Assembly (NCBI RefSeq): GCF_035046485.1
Contig: NC_085138.1
Coordinates: 364,253,238-364,317,237, forward strand
Source: Aedes albopictus
Taxonomy: Eukaryota > Arthropoda > Insecta > Diptera > Culicidae
DNA length: 64,000 nt
Reading direction: 5' to 3'
This document shows positions 45,701 to 55,338 of the stretch, piece after piece. How positions within the stretch are numbered: position 1 is the stretch's first letter; every line of letters begins with the position of its first letter. The notes below the pieces were generated by a model that was given only the letters and a program-made list of their open reading frames with translations, ran no database searches and was not told the origin of the DNA. The position numbers were made by a program, and so were the translations under genes.

Positions 45701-48700
45701 ATGGATAACTCATCAACTGAGGTTCAAGATATGATCACTGTGCTACAGTGGAACTGTCATAGTTTAAAACCTAAATTAGACCTGTTTAAATTTTTGGTTC
45801 ACAACTCAGATTGTGATATATTTGCACTTTGTGAAACATGGCTTTCTTCTGAAGACGAACTCAATTTCCACGATTTTAACATTATTCGCCAGGACCGAGA
45901 TGATCATTATGGAGGGGTACTTTTGGGGATCAAAAAAAGTTATTCATTTTATAAAATTCCAATCCCAACTCATCCTGGCGTAGAAATCGTTGCTTGCCAA
46001 ATAAACGTAAAGGGTAAAGATCTTTGCGTAGCTTCCGTTTACATTCCTCCAAGAATTTCAATTAACCGCCGTCATCTTTGGAATGCGATTTCTGCACTAT
46101 CACATCCAGTATTAATTGTGGGTGATATGAACGCACATGGTACAGGGTGGGGCGAACCATATGACGATAATAGAGCGGCCATTTTCTATGATTTGTGCGA
46201 CGATTTCAATTTGAACATTTTAAATACAGGTGAAGTGACACGTATTGCATCTGACGGCAAAGAAAGTCGTCTTGACCTATCACTGGGATCAAGTTCACTA
46301 TCATTCGATTGCTTGTGGAAGGTAATCGAGGATCCTCATGGTAGTGATCACTTGCCCATTATAACCACCATCAAACATAATAGTGAAAAGTCAGACCATC
46401 CAATTCAGGTTCCTTTTGACCTCACAAGGAATATCGATTGGCAAAAGTATGCAGAAGCGGTATCTTTTGGCATCGAATCATTCAATCCTCTCCCACCTTT
46501 GGATGAGTATCGATTCCTGTCTGAACTGATATATAAGAGTGCATTAGAATCACAAAAACGACGTGTTCCAAGTGCAACCTTCAAAAGAAGACCAGCCACA
46601 CTAGGCTGGGATGATGATTGCACCCAGTTGTATCTTGAAAAATCTGATGCTTTCAAAACTTTTCGTAGGCACGGTACCTCAGATCTTTATCAAGAGTACG
46701 CAAAGCTCGAAAGACAGCTGAGAAACCTGCTGAAAGCGAAGAAGCGTAGTTATTGGCGACACTTCATTGAGGGTCTCTCAAGAGAAACTTCAATGACAAC
46801 GCTTTGGAGAGTGGCTCGCAACATGCGAAACCGCTCTTCTTCTAATGAGAGTGACGAATACTCCAACCGTTGGATATTCAGCTTCGCGAAAAAGGTCTGC
46901 CCAGACTCAGTCCCAGCACAACCGATTTCTTGGGAAACATCCCCAAGAGACGGTTCTCTGGACAGACCCTTCAGTATGCTGGAACTTTCTATGGCTCTTC
47001 TTTCATCAAACAATTCCGCTCCGGGATGCGATATGATCAAGTTCAATCTTCTAAAGAATCTCCCAGATATCGCGAAAAGACGATTACTGGACCTGTTCAA
47101 CTCATTCATGGAGAACAACATCGTTCCGCATGAATGGAGACAGGTCAAAGTAATAGCTATTCAAAAGCCTGGTAAACCAGCGTCTGATCATAATTCATAC
47201 CGCCCAATTGCTATGTTATCATGTTTAAGGAAATTGTTGGAAAAAATGATCCTATCACGACTCGATCATTGGGTTGAATCGAATAGCTTGCTTTCAAATA
47301 CACAGTTCGGGTTTCGCAAGGGCAAAGGAACAAACGATTGTCTAGCGTTGCTTTCAACAGATATTCAACTGGCCTTTGCGGAAAAGGAGCAACTGGCTTC
47401 AGTTTTCTTGGATATTAAGGGCGCCTTTGATTCAGTTTCCATAGGAATATTGTCAGAAAAACTGCACAATAGTGGACTTCCAGGAATTTTAAATAATTTC
47501 TTGTATAATTTGTTGTCAGAAAAACATATGAGTTTCAATCTCGGACAACTGACAACTTCCAGAATTAGTTACATGGGCCTACCCCAAGGCTCATGTTTAA
47601 GTCCCTTGCTTTATAATTTTTACGTGAAAGACATTGATAGTTGCTTGGAAGGACAATGCACGCTAAGACAACTTGCAGATGATGCTGTGGTTTCTCTAAA
47701 AGGCCCACATGCAGAAATGTTGCAAAGACCATTGCAAAATTCTCTAAATAATCTGTCAACCTGGGCAAGAGATTTGGGGATCGAGTTTGCTCCGCAAAAA
47801 ACTCAATTGGTTGTGTTTTCTTAAAAGCGGAACCCAGCCCAACTGAAACTCAATCTTTTGGGAATAGAAATCGACCAGTCTTTGACTTCGAAATACCTTG
47901 GGGTCTGGTTTGATTCAAAAGGCACTTGGGGTACCCAAATCAAGTATTTGGTGCAAAAATGTCAACAAAGGATCAATTTTCTACGCACAATTACCGGTAC
48001 ATGGTGGGGTGCTCACCTGGAAGACCTCATAAAACTTTACAAAACGACTATTCTCTCTGTTATTGAGTATGGCTCTTTCTGCTTCCACTCAGCAGCAAAC
48101 TGTCACCTAATAAAGCTGGAACGAATTCAATACCGTTGTTTGCGTATTGCCCTCGGCTGTATGCACTCAACGCATAATGCGAGCCTGGAGGTCCTGGCAG
48201 GGGTGAAACCTCTCCAGAACCGCTTCTGGGAGCTCTCGCTAAGGTTACTTATCAAGTGTGGAGTGAGCCTGAGCAACACACTTGTTATTGCAAACTTCGA
48301 AGAAATGCTCAGTCTGAACACTCAGTCAAAATTCATGAGAATCTATCTTTTCTACATGTCATCTGATATAAGCCTCCCAGGTTATAATCCTCCTCGTGTA
48401 CACTTCACCAATGACAGTTCCTCTGTTAAATACGATCTGTCCATGAAACAAGCTGTTCAGGGAATACCAGATCAACTTCGGTGTATATCTATTCCTCGCA
48501 TTTTTAACGAAAAGTACCAAAATGTCAATTCCTGTAAGAGATTCTTCACTGATGGGTCCCGCATCAATGGGTCTACTGGCTTCGGTGTTTTCAATGAAAA
48601 TTCCACCGCCTTCCGAAAACTTCAAGAACCTTGTTCTGTTTATGTTGCTGAGCTGGCAGCAATCGACTTCGCTTTGGGGATGATTTCCAACATGCCCGCA

Positions 48701-49393
48701 GACCATTTCTTCATCTTCTCGGATAGTCTTAGTTCTATTGAGGCACTCCGGTCGATGAAACCTGTAAGGCATGCATCTTACTTTCTTACAAAAATAAGAG
48801 AGCAGATGTGTGCACTGGTCGAAAGATCATACAAGATTACCTTTGTATGGGTCCCCTCTCATTGCTCAATTTATGGCAATGAGAAGGCGGATTCTCTCGC
48901 AAAGGTGGGCGCACAGGAAGGCGAGATCTATGATAGAAGAATTTCACATGATGAATTTTTCCATTTAGTTCGCCAGAGTTCTCTTCAAAGTTGGCAACAT
49001 GATTGGCGAGATGACCAACTGGGACGGTGGTTACATTCGATTATTCCTAAAGTTTCTTTGCGAGCGTGGCATTATGGTTTGGACGTAGGTCGAGACTTTA
49101 TTCGCGTAATGTCAAGACTTATGTCAAACCACTACTCGCTAGGCGCACACTTGCATAGAATAAAGATCGCGCTCAACAATATTTGCACTAAGTGCGGTTC
49201 CGGTTATGATGACATCGACCACGTAGTTTGGCAATGCCCGGATAATGACGCCTCCAGAGCACTACTATTGGATACCCTTGAGGCCCGAGGTAGACAACCC
49301 TTTGTTCCAGTAAGGGATGTGTTGGGAACCCGCGATCTCCCCTATATGCAATCCATTTATGAATTTCTCCGCTCATCTGGTATAAGAATTTAA
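45701..49393 (+). pseudogene. I-clade LINE ORF2 (endonuclease, reverse transcriptase, RNase H) with one in-frame stop
   Basis: I chose ATG 45701 because its ATGGATAA overlaps the ORF1 stop, suiting coupled reinitiation. An in-frame upstream start at 45680 exists. Residue numbers from 45701: APE endonuclease 1-230, with WNCHSLK, CETWLSS, GDMNAHGTGWG and GSDHLPI (all catalytic sites present). RT about 480-700 with YRPIAML, motif A FLDIKGAFDSV, LPQGSCLSPLLYN and motif C LADD. RNase H about 945-1070 with FTDGS, ELAAIDFA, FSDSLSS and GNEKADSLAK, so D-E-D-D is intact. A C-terminal CTKCGS...H...C knuckle follows. TAA at 47822-47824 is in frame between RT and RNase H, and the frame resumes unchanged to 49393. 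About 1230 codons, full length. Confidence 0.9.
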
Positions 49394-49536
49394 TTCGCTA
49401 GTGTTTGCTTCTCCAGTTTTTTCTTTGTTTTGTCCTCCTCGTGTTGCTCTCCGCTCATCTGATATAAAAGTTTAATTCGCTTGTGTTTTCTTCTCCAGTT
49501 TTTTTTTCTCTGTTTTGTCCTTCTCGTGTTACCGAG
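49373..49536. repeat. Tandem duplication (about 81 bp) at the ORF2 end and 3' UTR
   Basis: GCTCATCTGGTATAAGAATT... CTTCTCCAG...TGTCCTCCTCGTG repeats immediately as GCTCATCTGATATAAAAGTT... CTTCTCCAG...TGTCCTTCTCGTG. The first copy contains the last ORF2 codons and stop. Confidence 0.8.
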
Positions 49537-49860
49537 CTGCTCCTGGCCATCCGGAAGACCAAGCCCTTCAACAAGCTGGTACCAACACCACAAGGCACCG
49601 AACACGTTAGCAAAATGCGATTAGCACCCGGATGAGCTGCAGTAAACCTTCGGTCCAGTCCTCACCCTATCCATCCTGCAAAATGTGACCTTCTAACCTC
49701 GAGCTGCCACGAGTACCCTGGCCTCCACCCATCACTAACAAACATGATTGAAAAGTTATTATCTTGTACATAGTATATTATTAAGTGCAAAAAGAGATCT
49801 TCGGCTCCGTAAAGCGTTATACGCGATTGAGCCCCAAATAAATGAACTAGATAAAAAAAA
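49394..49860 (+). terminator. I-clade LINE 3' UTR and tail
   Basis: Follows the ORF2 stop, with the 81-bp duplication first. The element ends CCCCAAATAAATGAACTAG then ATAAAAAAAA at the duplicated target site. AATAAA lies at 49837-49842 and may serve as the polyadenylation signal. Confidence 0.6.
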
Positions 49861-49872
49861 TAAGTGAGCAAA

Positions 49873-50047
49873 AATATAAAACAAATTCCCTATAGTTTTT
49901 CGATTTCTTAATTCATCAGATATATGCATCTGGTGATCGTATGCAAATTTTAAATTGAATTGTGGACCGTCCAGTTTTATATGTTTGACATATATTATGA
50001 AAGGCCTTTGATCCTAGGATAGGATGCGACACGTAGTCAGTCAATTT
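49873..50047. repeat. Left terminal inverted repeat, inner part
   Basis: Continues the left arm after the LINE. It matches in inverse 52045-52220, through TTTTTCGATTTCTTAATTCA, GATGCATATATC-type text and CCTAGGATAGGATGCGACAC. Identity stops at CAGTCAATTT. Confidence 0.9.
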
Positions 50048-50447
50048 CGTCAACGATCAAAATCAAGTGCTGCCACTTTTCTTTATTCCAAATCTTTAAA
50101 ACTATTTAACTTTAACGATTGAAGTTTTGATGCATATTTCGCACCGTAAAGCACTATTTGCAATTGCAATAGCGTAACTTGCTACTAAAATTGCTTTCAA
50201 TCGCAAGCTCTTTCAATTATGATGAAATCTATCAAAAAATCAATTGATTTTGCACCAAATCAATGGTTTTAACCGGTGTCAAGCCATGGGAGTCACATTA
50301 GGTTGATTTGCTTTTGAATGCTGACATATTTGAGGCGATAAAGCTTGAATAAAAAAATACAATGATTTTAAATATTGGTATCAAATGCTAAACCTACAAA
50401 CTAGCAACACGGCCAAGCCAACAACAAAGCGATATGATCGCAGCAAA
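50048..50447. other. Left part of the Transib-like element's unique interior
   Basis: About 400 bp, A/T-rich, non-coding as far as I can see. With 51986-52044 it forms the unique core of the Transib-like element. Confidence 0.5.
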
Positions 50448-51985
50448 CACGGAAAAAAATCCATTCCCCTAATCATGAATAAAAAATCATGTTCTTATGA
50501 TGTCTGCCAACTCATAATATCATAATTAAAATTCATAATATCATGAATGAGTTGACCAGAAATATGAATAGAAACAAGCATTTTCATAAATTATATTCAT
50601 GGTCGCTTCCTAGCGTTACACTTATCTGCCATATGCAATTATATAAATCGCGCGGTCGTCCAGCACAGACATGTGGAAAAAGTTGAACCTGCTATTTTTG
50701 CAAAGTTTTTATTTGGTTAGAGTAATAAATGTGCATATATGAGGAAATGGAACATCGAAACAGTGTGCCCGTAAGATTCGGCAGGTTGTTGGGAGTTGAT
50801 TGACTAAAAAGTAAACGAGCAAAAAGTAAACAGTGCCCAGTTCGCGTTTTCATTGTGCCATCCGTCGTAGTTCCGAGTTTATGTACGGAGGGTGAAGCAA
50901 AGTAAGAATCGCGCGTTAATTTTTGGTAATTCTCTCTATTTTTCCGGTTTATCCATCGTTCGACGAGTTCGGAGACTCAGCAAGTGATGTGAACTAGTGA
51001 ACAATTGATGTGGTTTGGAGGGCATCCTTAGCCTGTTGGATGTAGGTGCCAAAGACAAAAATAATAAACCAGCTAAATATGATTATCCGATGAGTTCGAT
51101 CATTGTTGTTCTCTTTTATATTTGAACATTACATATCTTCACTAACAAGAGGCCAACTAAAAAGTGCTGCTTGCTCATAGAAAAAAGGATGATGGATAGG
51201 TCCCAAAATCATAGAAATGGGCTTTGATATCACGTATTTTATTTTCTTATGATTTTAGCTTGCATCGTTTTATTAATCTAATTAAAAGCATTTGGGACCG
51301 ACGACGACGGAATCATAAAAGTAATTCTTAATTCCATGAATTCTATGCATGGTTCCGTTTCCCTTAACCATGATTTTATGAATTTGACTGAGAAGCATAT
51401 AGGTCCGACGACGACGGAATCATAAAAGTAATTCTTAATTCCATGAATTCTATGCATGGTTCCATTTCCCTCAACCATGATTTTATGAATTTGACTGAGA
51501 AACATTGAGGTCCGACGACGACGGAATCATAAATGTAATTCTTAATTCCATGAATTCTATGCATGGTTCCATCTCCCTCAACCATGATTTTATGAATTTG
51601 ACTGAGAAGCATATAGGTCCGACGACGACGGAATCATAAAAGTATTTTTTGATTCCATGAATTCTATGCATGGTTCTACCTCACCAAACCATAATTTTAT
51701 GAATCTGGTGGTAAAGCATCAGGATCTGCATCCAGGTTTATGAAAATTATTCTTGGCTTCATGAATGCTACTCATGATCCCAGCTTATTTAATCATAGCT
51801 TCATGATTATATTTTCCATTTTTGGTCGTCGAAAGCCAAAGCAATAACGGGTGCATAGCGTTATGGTGAAATCAATCATAAGATCATAAAATTTAATCAT
51901 GGTGTATATTTATAACATAAAATCATAAAAATATCGGGAAACTATGAGTCATATTCATGGTCTTGGGAATGGATTTTTTTCCGTG
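50448..51985. mobile_element. 1.5-kb palindrome-ended element with CACGGAAAAAAATCC termini
   Basis: CACGGAAAAAAATCCATTCC at 50448 is matched by its inverse at 51965-51985. Near each end, ATCATGAATAAAAAATCATG and ATAATCATAATT words (left) and ATCATAAAATCATA words (right) pair repeatedly. Four 107-bp tandem units lie on the right side. The interior 50600-51280 is non-repeated. No target duplication was evident and no transposase frame was found. Confidence 0.7.
51290..51720. repeat. Tandem array, four units with an exact 107-bp period
   Basis: GACGACGACGGAATCATAAA recurs at 51300, 51407, 51514 and 51621, with exactly 107 bp between equivalent bases. Each unit includes TTCCATGAATTCTATGCATG and AACCATGATTTTATGAATTT. 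The last unit is more diverged. Minus-strand frames inside are repeat translations, not genes. Confidence 0.9.
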
Positions 51986-52044
51986 AACGGATATCAATTT
52001 CGACCAATCAGCGACTGGTCTCCGTTTGACAGCAAATTGGTCTC

Positions 52045-52993
52045 AAATTGACTGACTACGTGTCGCATCCTATCCTAGGATCAAAGGCCTTTCATAATAT
52101 ATGTCAAACATATAAAACTGGATGGTCCACAATTCAATTTAAAATTTGCATACGATCACCAGATGCATATATCTGATGAATTAAGAAATCGAAAAACTAT
52201 AGGCAATTTGTTTTATATTTTTGCTCACTTACACAAAGGAACAAAACAAAACAAAAAAGACAACATTGGGTTCATCGCTACTCGAATGTTTAAGATAAGT
52301 GATCTTGAAACACGAGTAGATGTTGAACTCGGACATTATGGATGTCATTTTTCGTGAATTTGATGCCTAAAATACGGTCATAGTCAAATCACATTTAAAA
52401 CGCAAAACAAAAAAACACCCTCTCCAAAATTTGTTAAAATGCAGTTTTTGTCATACTAGATCCGGTGGTGGGAGAAAATTAAAGATTCACTTGCGCCTTT
52501 TTCAAATGTTACGCTAGAAAAATTGGCTTAAAAAAGTACAAAAATACTTATATCTTTTGATAGAAACATCGTACAGCTTTGATGTCTTCTGACGAAATGT
52601 GTATTTTGGCAATATGTACAATTGCTCTGAACATAGTAGGCTTGAAAAAATTATAGTTTTTGACATATGACAAAAAAACCGATTTCGGACTTTTTATTTC
52701 TTCAATAAGTTATATCTCCTCAGATTGAAGAGATAGAAAAAACTGCTCTTCGAGAAAGTTGTCGGGGTTCTTACCTTCTTCAACTTTGCAGAACATTTTA
52801 TTTCGATATCTTTTGAAATAAAAAAGTTAGGTGCTGAAATGTGAAGTATTTTAAGATTTGGCGTTTAGGACACTTTTGCATATAACGCGGCTTGGACTCA
52901 CGAGCAAATGTCTAGAAGACATGAAGACTCTATCTTGGATGGTTTTTGAGTTATTAATTTTTTCCACTTAATGTTGGTCCTCGGACCATTGTG
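52045..52993. repeat. Right terminal inverted repeat
   Basis: Uninterrupted 949-bp arm, the inverse of 41580-42343 plus 49873-50047. A 64-codon open frame at 52163 has no known domain and lies wholly in the arm. Confidence 0.9.
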
Positions 52994-52998
52994 CATTC

Positions 52999-53955
52999 GT
53001 ATCTCGCCGGGGACTGCGACAAGGTGACGGACTCTCATGTCTACTCTTCACCATCGCGCTGGAAGGTGTGATGCGACGAGCCGGGCTCAACAGCCGGGGA
53101 ACGATTTTCACAAAATCCGGTCAATTTGTGTGCTTTGCGGACGACATGGACATTATCGCTAGAACATTTGGAACGGTGGCAGAACTGTACACCCGCCTGA
53201 AACGCGAAGCAGCAAAGGTCGGACTGGTGGTGAATGCCTCAAAAACAAAGTACATGCTGGTAGGCGGAACCGAAAACGACCGGATCCGTCTGGGTAGGAA
53301 TGTTACGATAGACGGGGATACTTTCGAGGTGGTGGAGGAATTCGTCTACCTCGGATCCTTACTGACGGCTGACAACAACGTGAGCCGTGAAATTCGGAGG
53401 CGCATCATCAGCGGAAGTCGGGCCTACTACGGGCTCCAGAAGAAACTGCGGTCGAAAAAGATTCACCCACGCACCAAATGCACAAATGTACAAAACGCTA
53501 ATAAGACCGGTGATCCTCTACGGGCACGAGACATGGACCATGCTCGAGGAGGACCTACAAGCACTCGGAGTTTTCGAGCGACGCGTGCTAAGAACGATCT
53601 TCGGCGGTGTGCAGGAGAACGGTGTGTGGCGGAGAAGAATGAACCACGAGCTCGCTGCACTTTACGGCGAACCCAGCATCCAGAAGGTGGCCAAAGCCGG
53701 AACGATAGGTGGACAGGGCATGTTACAAGAATGCCGGAAAACAACCCTGCAAAGCTGGTGTTTTCAGCTGATCCTGTTGGCACAAGAAGACGTGGAGCGC
53801 AGAGAGCACGATGGGCTGACCAGGTGGAGCGTGACCTGGCGACCATTGGGCGCGACCGAGGATGGAGAGCGGCAGCCACAAACCGAGTATTGTGGCGTAC
53901 TATTGTTGATTATGTCTTGTCTTAATGATGTTGAACAAATAAATGTATGTATGTA
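52999..53955 (+). pseudogene. RTE-clade copy 1, 3' part (RT to 3' end)
   Basis: Resumes the RTE RT interrupted at 41579: SRRGLRQGDGLSCLLF (motif B region, 53002), motif C CFADDMDIIA (53137), EEFVYLGSLLTADNN (53340), then a frameshift near 53470. The thumb YGHETWTMLEEDL (53516) and HELAALYGEPSIQKV follow in other frames, then QAQ-type tail blocks such as LAQEDVERREHDGLTR. It ends with LNDVEQINVCM and the tandem tail AAATGTATGTATGTA, as RTE elements typically end in short tandem repeats. CATTC at 52994-52998 is the second copy of the target duplication. Confidence 0.85.
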
Positions 53956-54099
53956 CGATCGTTCCATCCATATCTGTATTGCGTTCAATCGGATCTTTAA
54001 TCATCCGCACGGAGGGGAGCTTCAATCGAGATTTGTAGGAGCTCAACGTGTCTAGAAGAACACAGCTATCACATTCACTAACACTCAAACAAAATTAGT

Positions 54100-55310
54100 T
54101 TTCACTCATTCCACCGAATGCGTTCCACATAAGGGGTTCATTGGAACGCTTAGTTCGATCCATAACAGTTGCCACGAGCAGACTTCCGCAAGAATGAAAA
54201 CGACGACGAGTTGCATACTACGGCGGTAGAATCGGAGGCTATCGTAAACACGCGGTCGTTGACATATTGGTCTCTCGATCCAGCTCGATCTGACTTCAGC
54301 TAGATTGAGGAGATACGACCCCAGCGTCTGTTCACCAAGGAGGTGCGGCTCAAACAGAGTCTGTTCTGGCAGCCATCGGCTAAGTAAGATATGCTGCATC
54401 ACGCCCAGTTAGATCCAAGGTGTTAGCCGTGGTAGCCCTATCAGCGTGGTCGTCCCAGTGTTGATTGGAACGTTAAAAAGAACTGGCACGATGGACCTCC
54501 GGCGAGCAGAAGTGATGGTGTAAACCCAATAAGCCATCCATAACAATCCCCATTGCGAATAACATAAGAGAAAATACGACTCGATACAATCGGCAAAGAC
54601 CCACGCGACGAGAAAAGGACTTCGATGCGACCGGTAATCTACGACGAACTACACCCCCGAAACATCGACATCGTGGCGTTGTAGGAACTTTATTGGACTG
54701 GACAGAAAGTGTGGAAAAGCGGGCATCGTGCGGCTACCTTCTACCAAAGCTGTGGCACCACCAATGAACAGGGAACAGTATTTATAGTGTTGGGTAAGAT
54801 GCGACAACGTGTGATCGGCTGGCAGCTGATCAACGCAAAGAGGTGCGAGAGTTAAGGGCCGTTCTATAACTACAGCATCATCAACGTCCACTGCCCACTC
54901 GAAGGGAGACCTGCTCACGAGAAAGAAGCGTTCTATGCGCAGTTAGAGCAAGCATACGAGGGTTGCGTGACGTGAAAATCGTTGTCGGCATCATGAACGC
55001 GTTCGTTGGAAGGGAGGAAATGTACAGACCGGTAATCGTATCGAATAATAACGGCCAGCGATGCGTAAGCTTTGCAGCCTCCCGTGGTACGGTAGTCCGA
55101 AGCCACCTGGAGATCACCCGACCATCAAACAGAAAACCAAATAAACCACGTTCTAATCGACGATTAATTCTTCTCGGATATAACCAATGTCCGCACATAT
55201 CGCAGTGCGAATATAGATTCGGATCACTAATTAATCGCTGTATGCATGCGCTCAAAACTTTCGACAGTCATGTGCCACGCGTCGAAGTCGAACGCCACGG
55301 CTCAACATCG
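54100..55310 (+). pseudogene. RTE-clade copy 2, endonuclease part
   Basis: The APE endonuclease begins near 54650: RNIDIVAL then ELYWTG (with a stop between), HRAATFYQSCGTTNEQGT (54728), GWQLINAKRCE (54820), YNYSIINVHCPLEG (54873), VVGIMNAFVGREEMYRP (54980, the usual GD-N reads GIMNA) and FAASRGTVVRS (55070). After about 55110 the text degrades. It runs to CATCG at 55306-55310, where the 12/23 element interrupts, and resumes at 57573. The 5' limit (UTR from about 54100) is a guess, since no clear element start is visible. Confidence 0.75.
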
Positions 55311-55338
55311 CACAGTGGCCGGAAGCCGGACAAAACCT
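55311..55338 (+). other. 12-RSS-like terminus
   Basis: Heptamer CACAGTG identical to the V(D)J consensus, spacer GCCGGAAGCCGG (12 nt), nonamer ACAAAACCT against consensus ACAAAAACC (7 of 9 by position). Confidence 0.85.

Larger units (their letters stand above)
43019..45708 (+). pseudogene. I-clade LINE ORF1 (Gag-like nucleocapsid), split by a MITE
   Basis: Encodes the RNA-binding Gag-like protein that packages the LINE RNA. Part 1 (43019-43192, 58 codons, from ATG) begins MDESNGGGGMPPKD and ends TRKYPGTV. Part 2 (44512-45708) continues in the same phase with IHQVKQSKLRV. The 1317-bp TA-type MITE between them is the only defect, with one TA duplicated. The C-terminal half has three cysteine knuckles: CTNCKQFGHSASFC, CGKCNQAHLEESC and CSYCGKELHELQKC (near 44899-45055), then basic Lys/Arg-rich and Pro-rich stretches. 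Stop at 45706-45708 overlaps the ORF2 start as ATGGATAA. No other stop or shift was seen. Confidence 0.85.
42344..49860 (+). mobile_element. I-clade non-LTR retrotransposon, nearly full length
   Basis: Flanked by a perfect 12-bp target duplication TAAGTGAGCAAA (42332-42343 and 49861-49872). It starts CATTCCTTGCTGAGCGC and ends GAACTAGATAAAAAAAA. Its own sequence is about 6.2 kb after removing the MITE at 43194-44510 and its extra TA. It has a 675-bp 5' UTR, ORF1 (Gag-like with zinc knuckles), ORF2 (endonuclease, RT, RNase H), and a 467-bp 3' UTR. RNase H after the RT and the three knuckles place it in the I group. It sits inside the left inverted arm of the Transib-like element, so it is younger. 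Only the MITE and one stop codon in ORF2 spoil it. Confidence 0.9.
41580..52993. mobile_element. Transib-like foldback DNA transposon, non-autonomous, with nested insertions
   Basis: The termini are CACAATGGTCCGAGGACC on the left and its exact inverse on the right. The target duplication is CATTC (41575-41579 and 52994-52998), a 5-bp duplication that matches Transib, as do the CAC-type ends. The inverted repeats are unusually long: right 52045-52993 (949 bp), left 41580-42343 plus 49873-50047 (939 bp after removing the I-clade LINE). A heptamer CACAATG, a 23-nt spacer (41587-41609) and AAAAAATTA (41610-41618) appear at both ends. There is no transposase frame. Insertions: LINE 42344-49860 and the palindromic element 50448-51985. 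Without them the element would be about 2.3 kb. Confidence 0.85.

Noticed and set aside
45213..45716. 167-codon minus-strand frame opposite LINE ORF1
   Set aside because: Antisense shadow of the knuckle-bearing ORF1, which has clear domains on the plus strand.
51278..51671. Three repeated minus-strand frames with near-identical peptides
   Set aside because: Translations of the 107-bp tandem units, repeated because the DNA is repeated. No start context or domain.
41580..52993. Maverick/Polinton or other large autonomous DNA element
   Set aside because: The length comes from a nested LINE and MITEs. No polymerase, integrase or capsid frame belongs to the host element, and the duplication is 5 bp, not 6.
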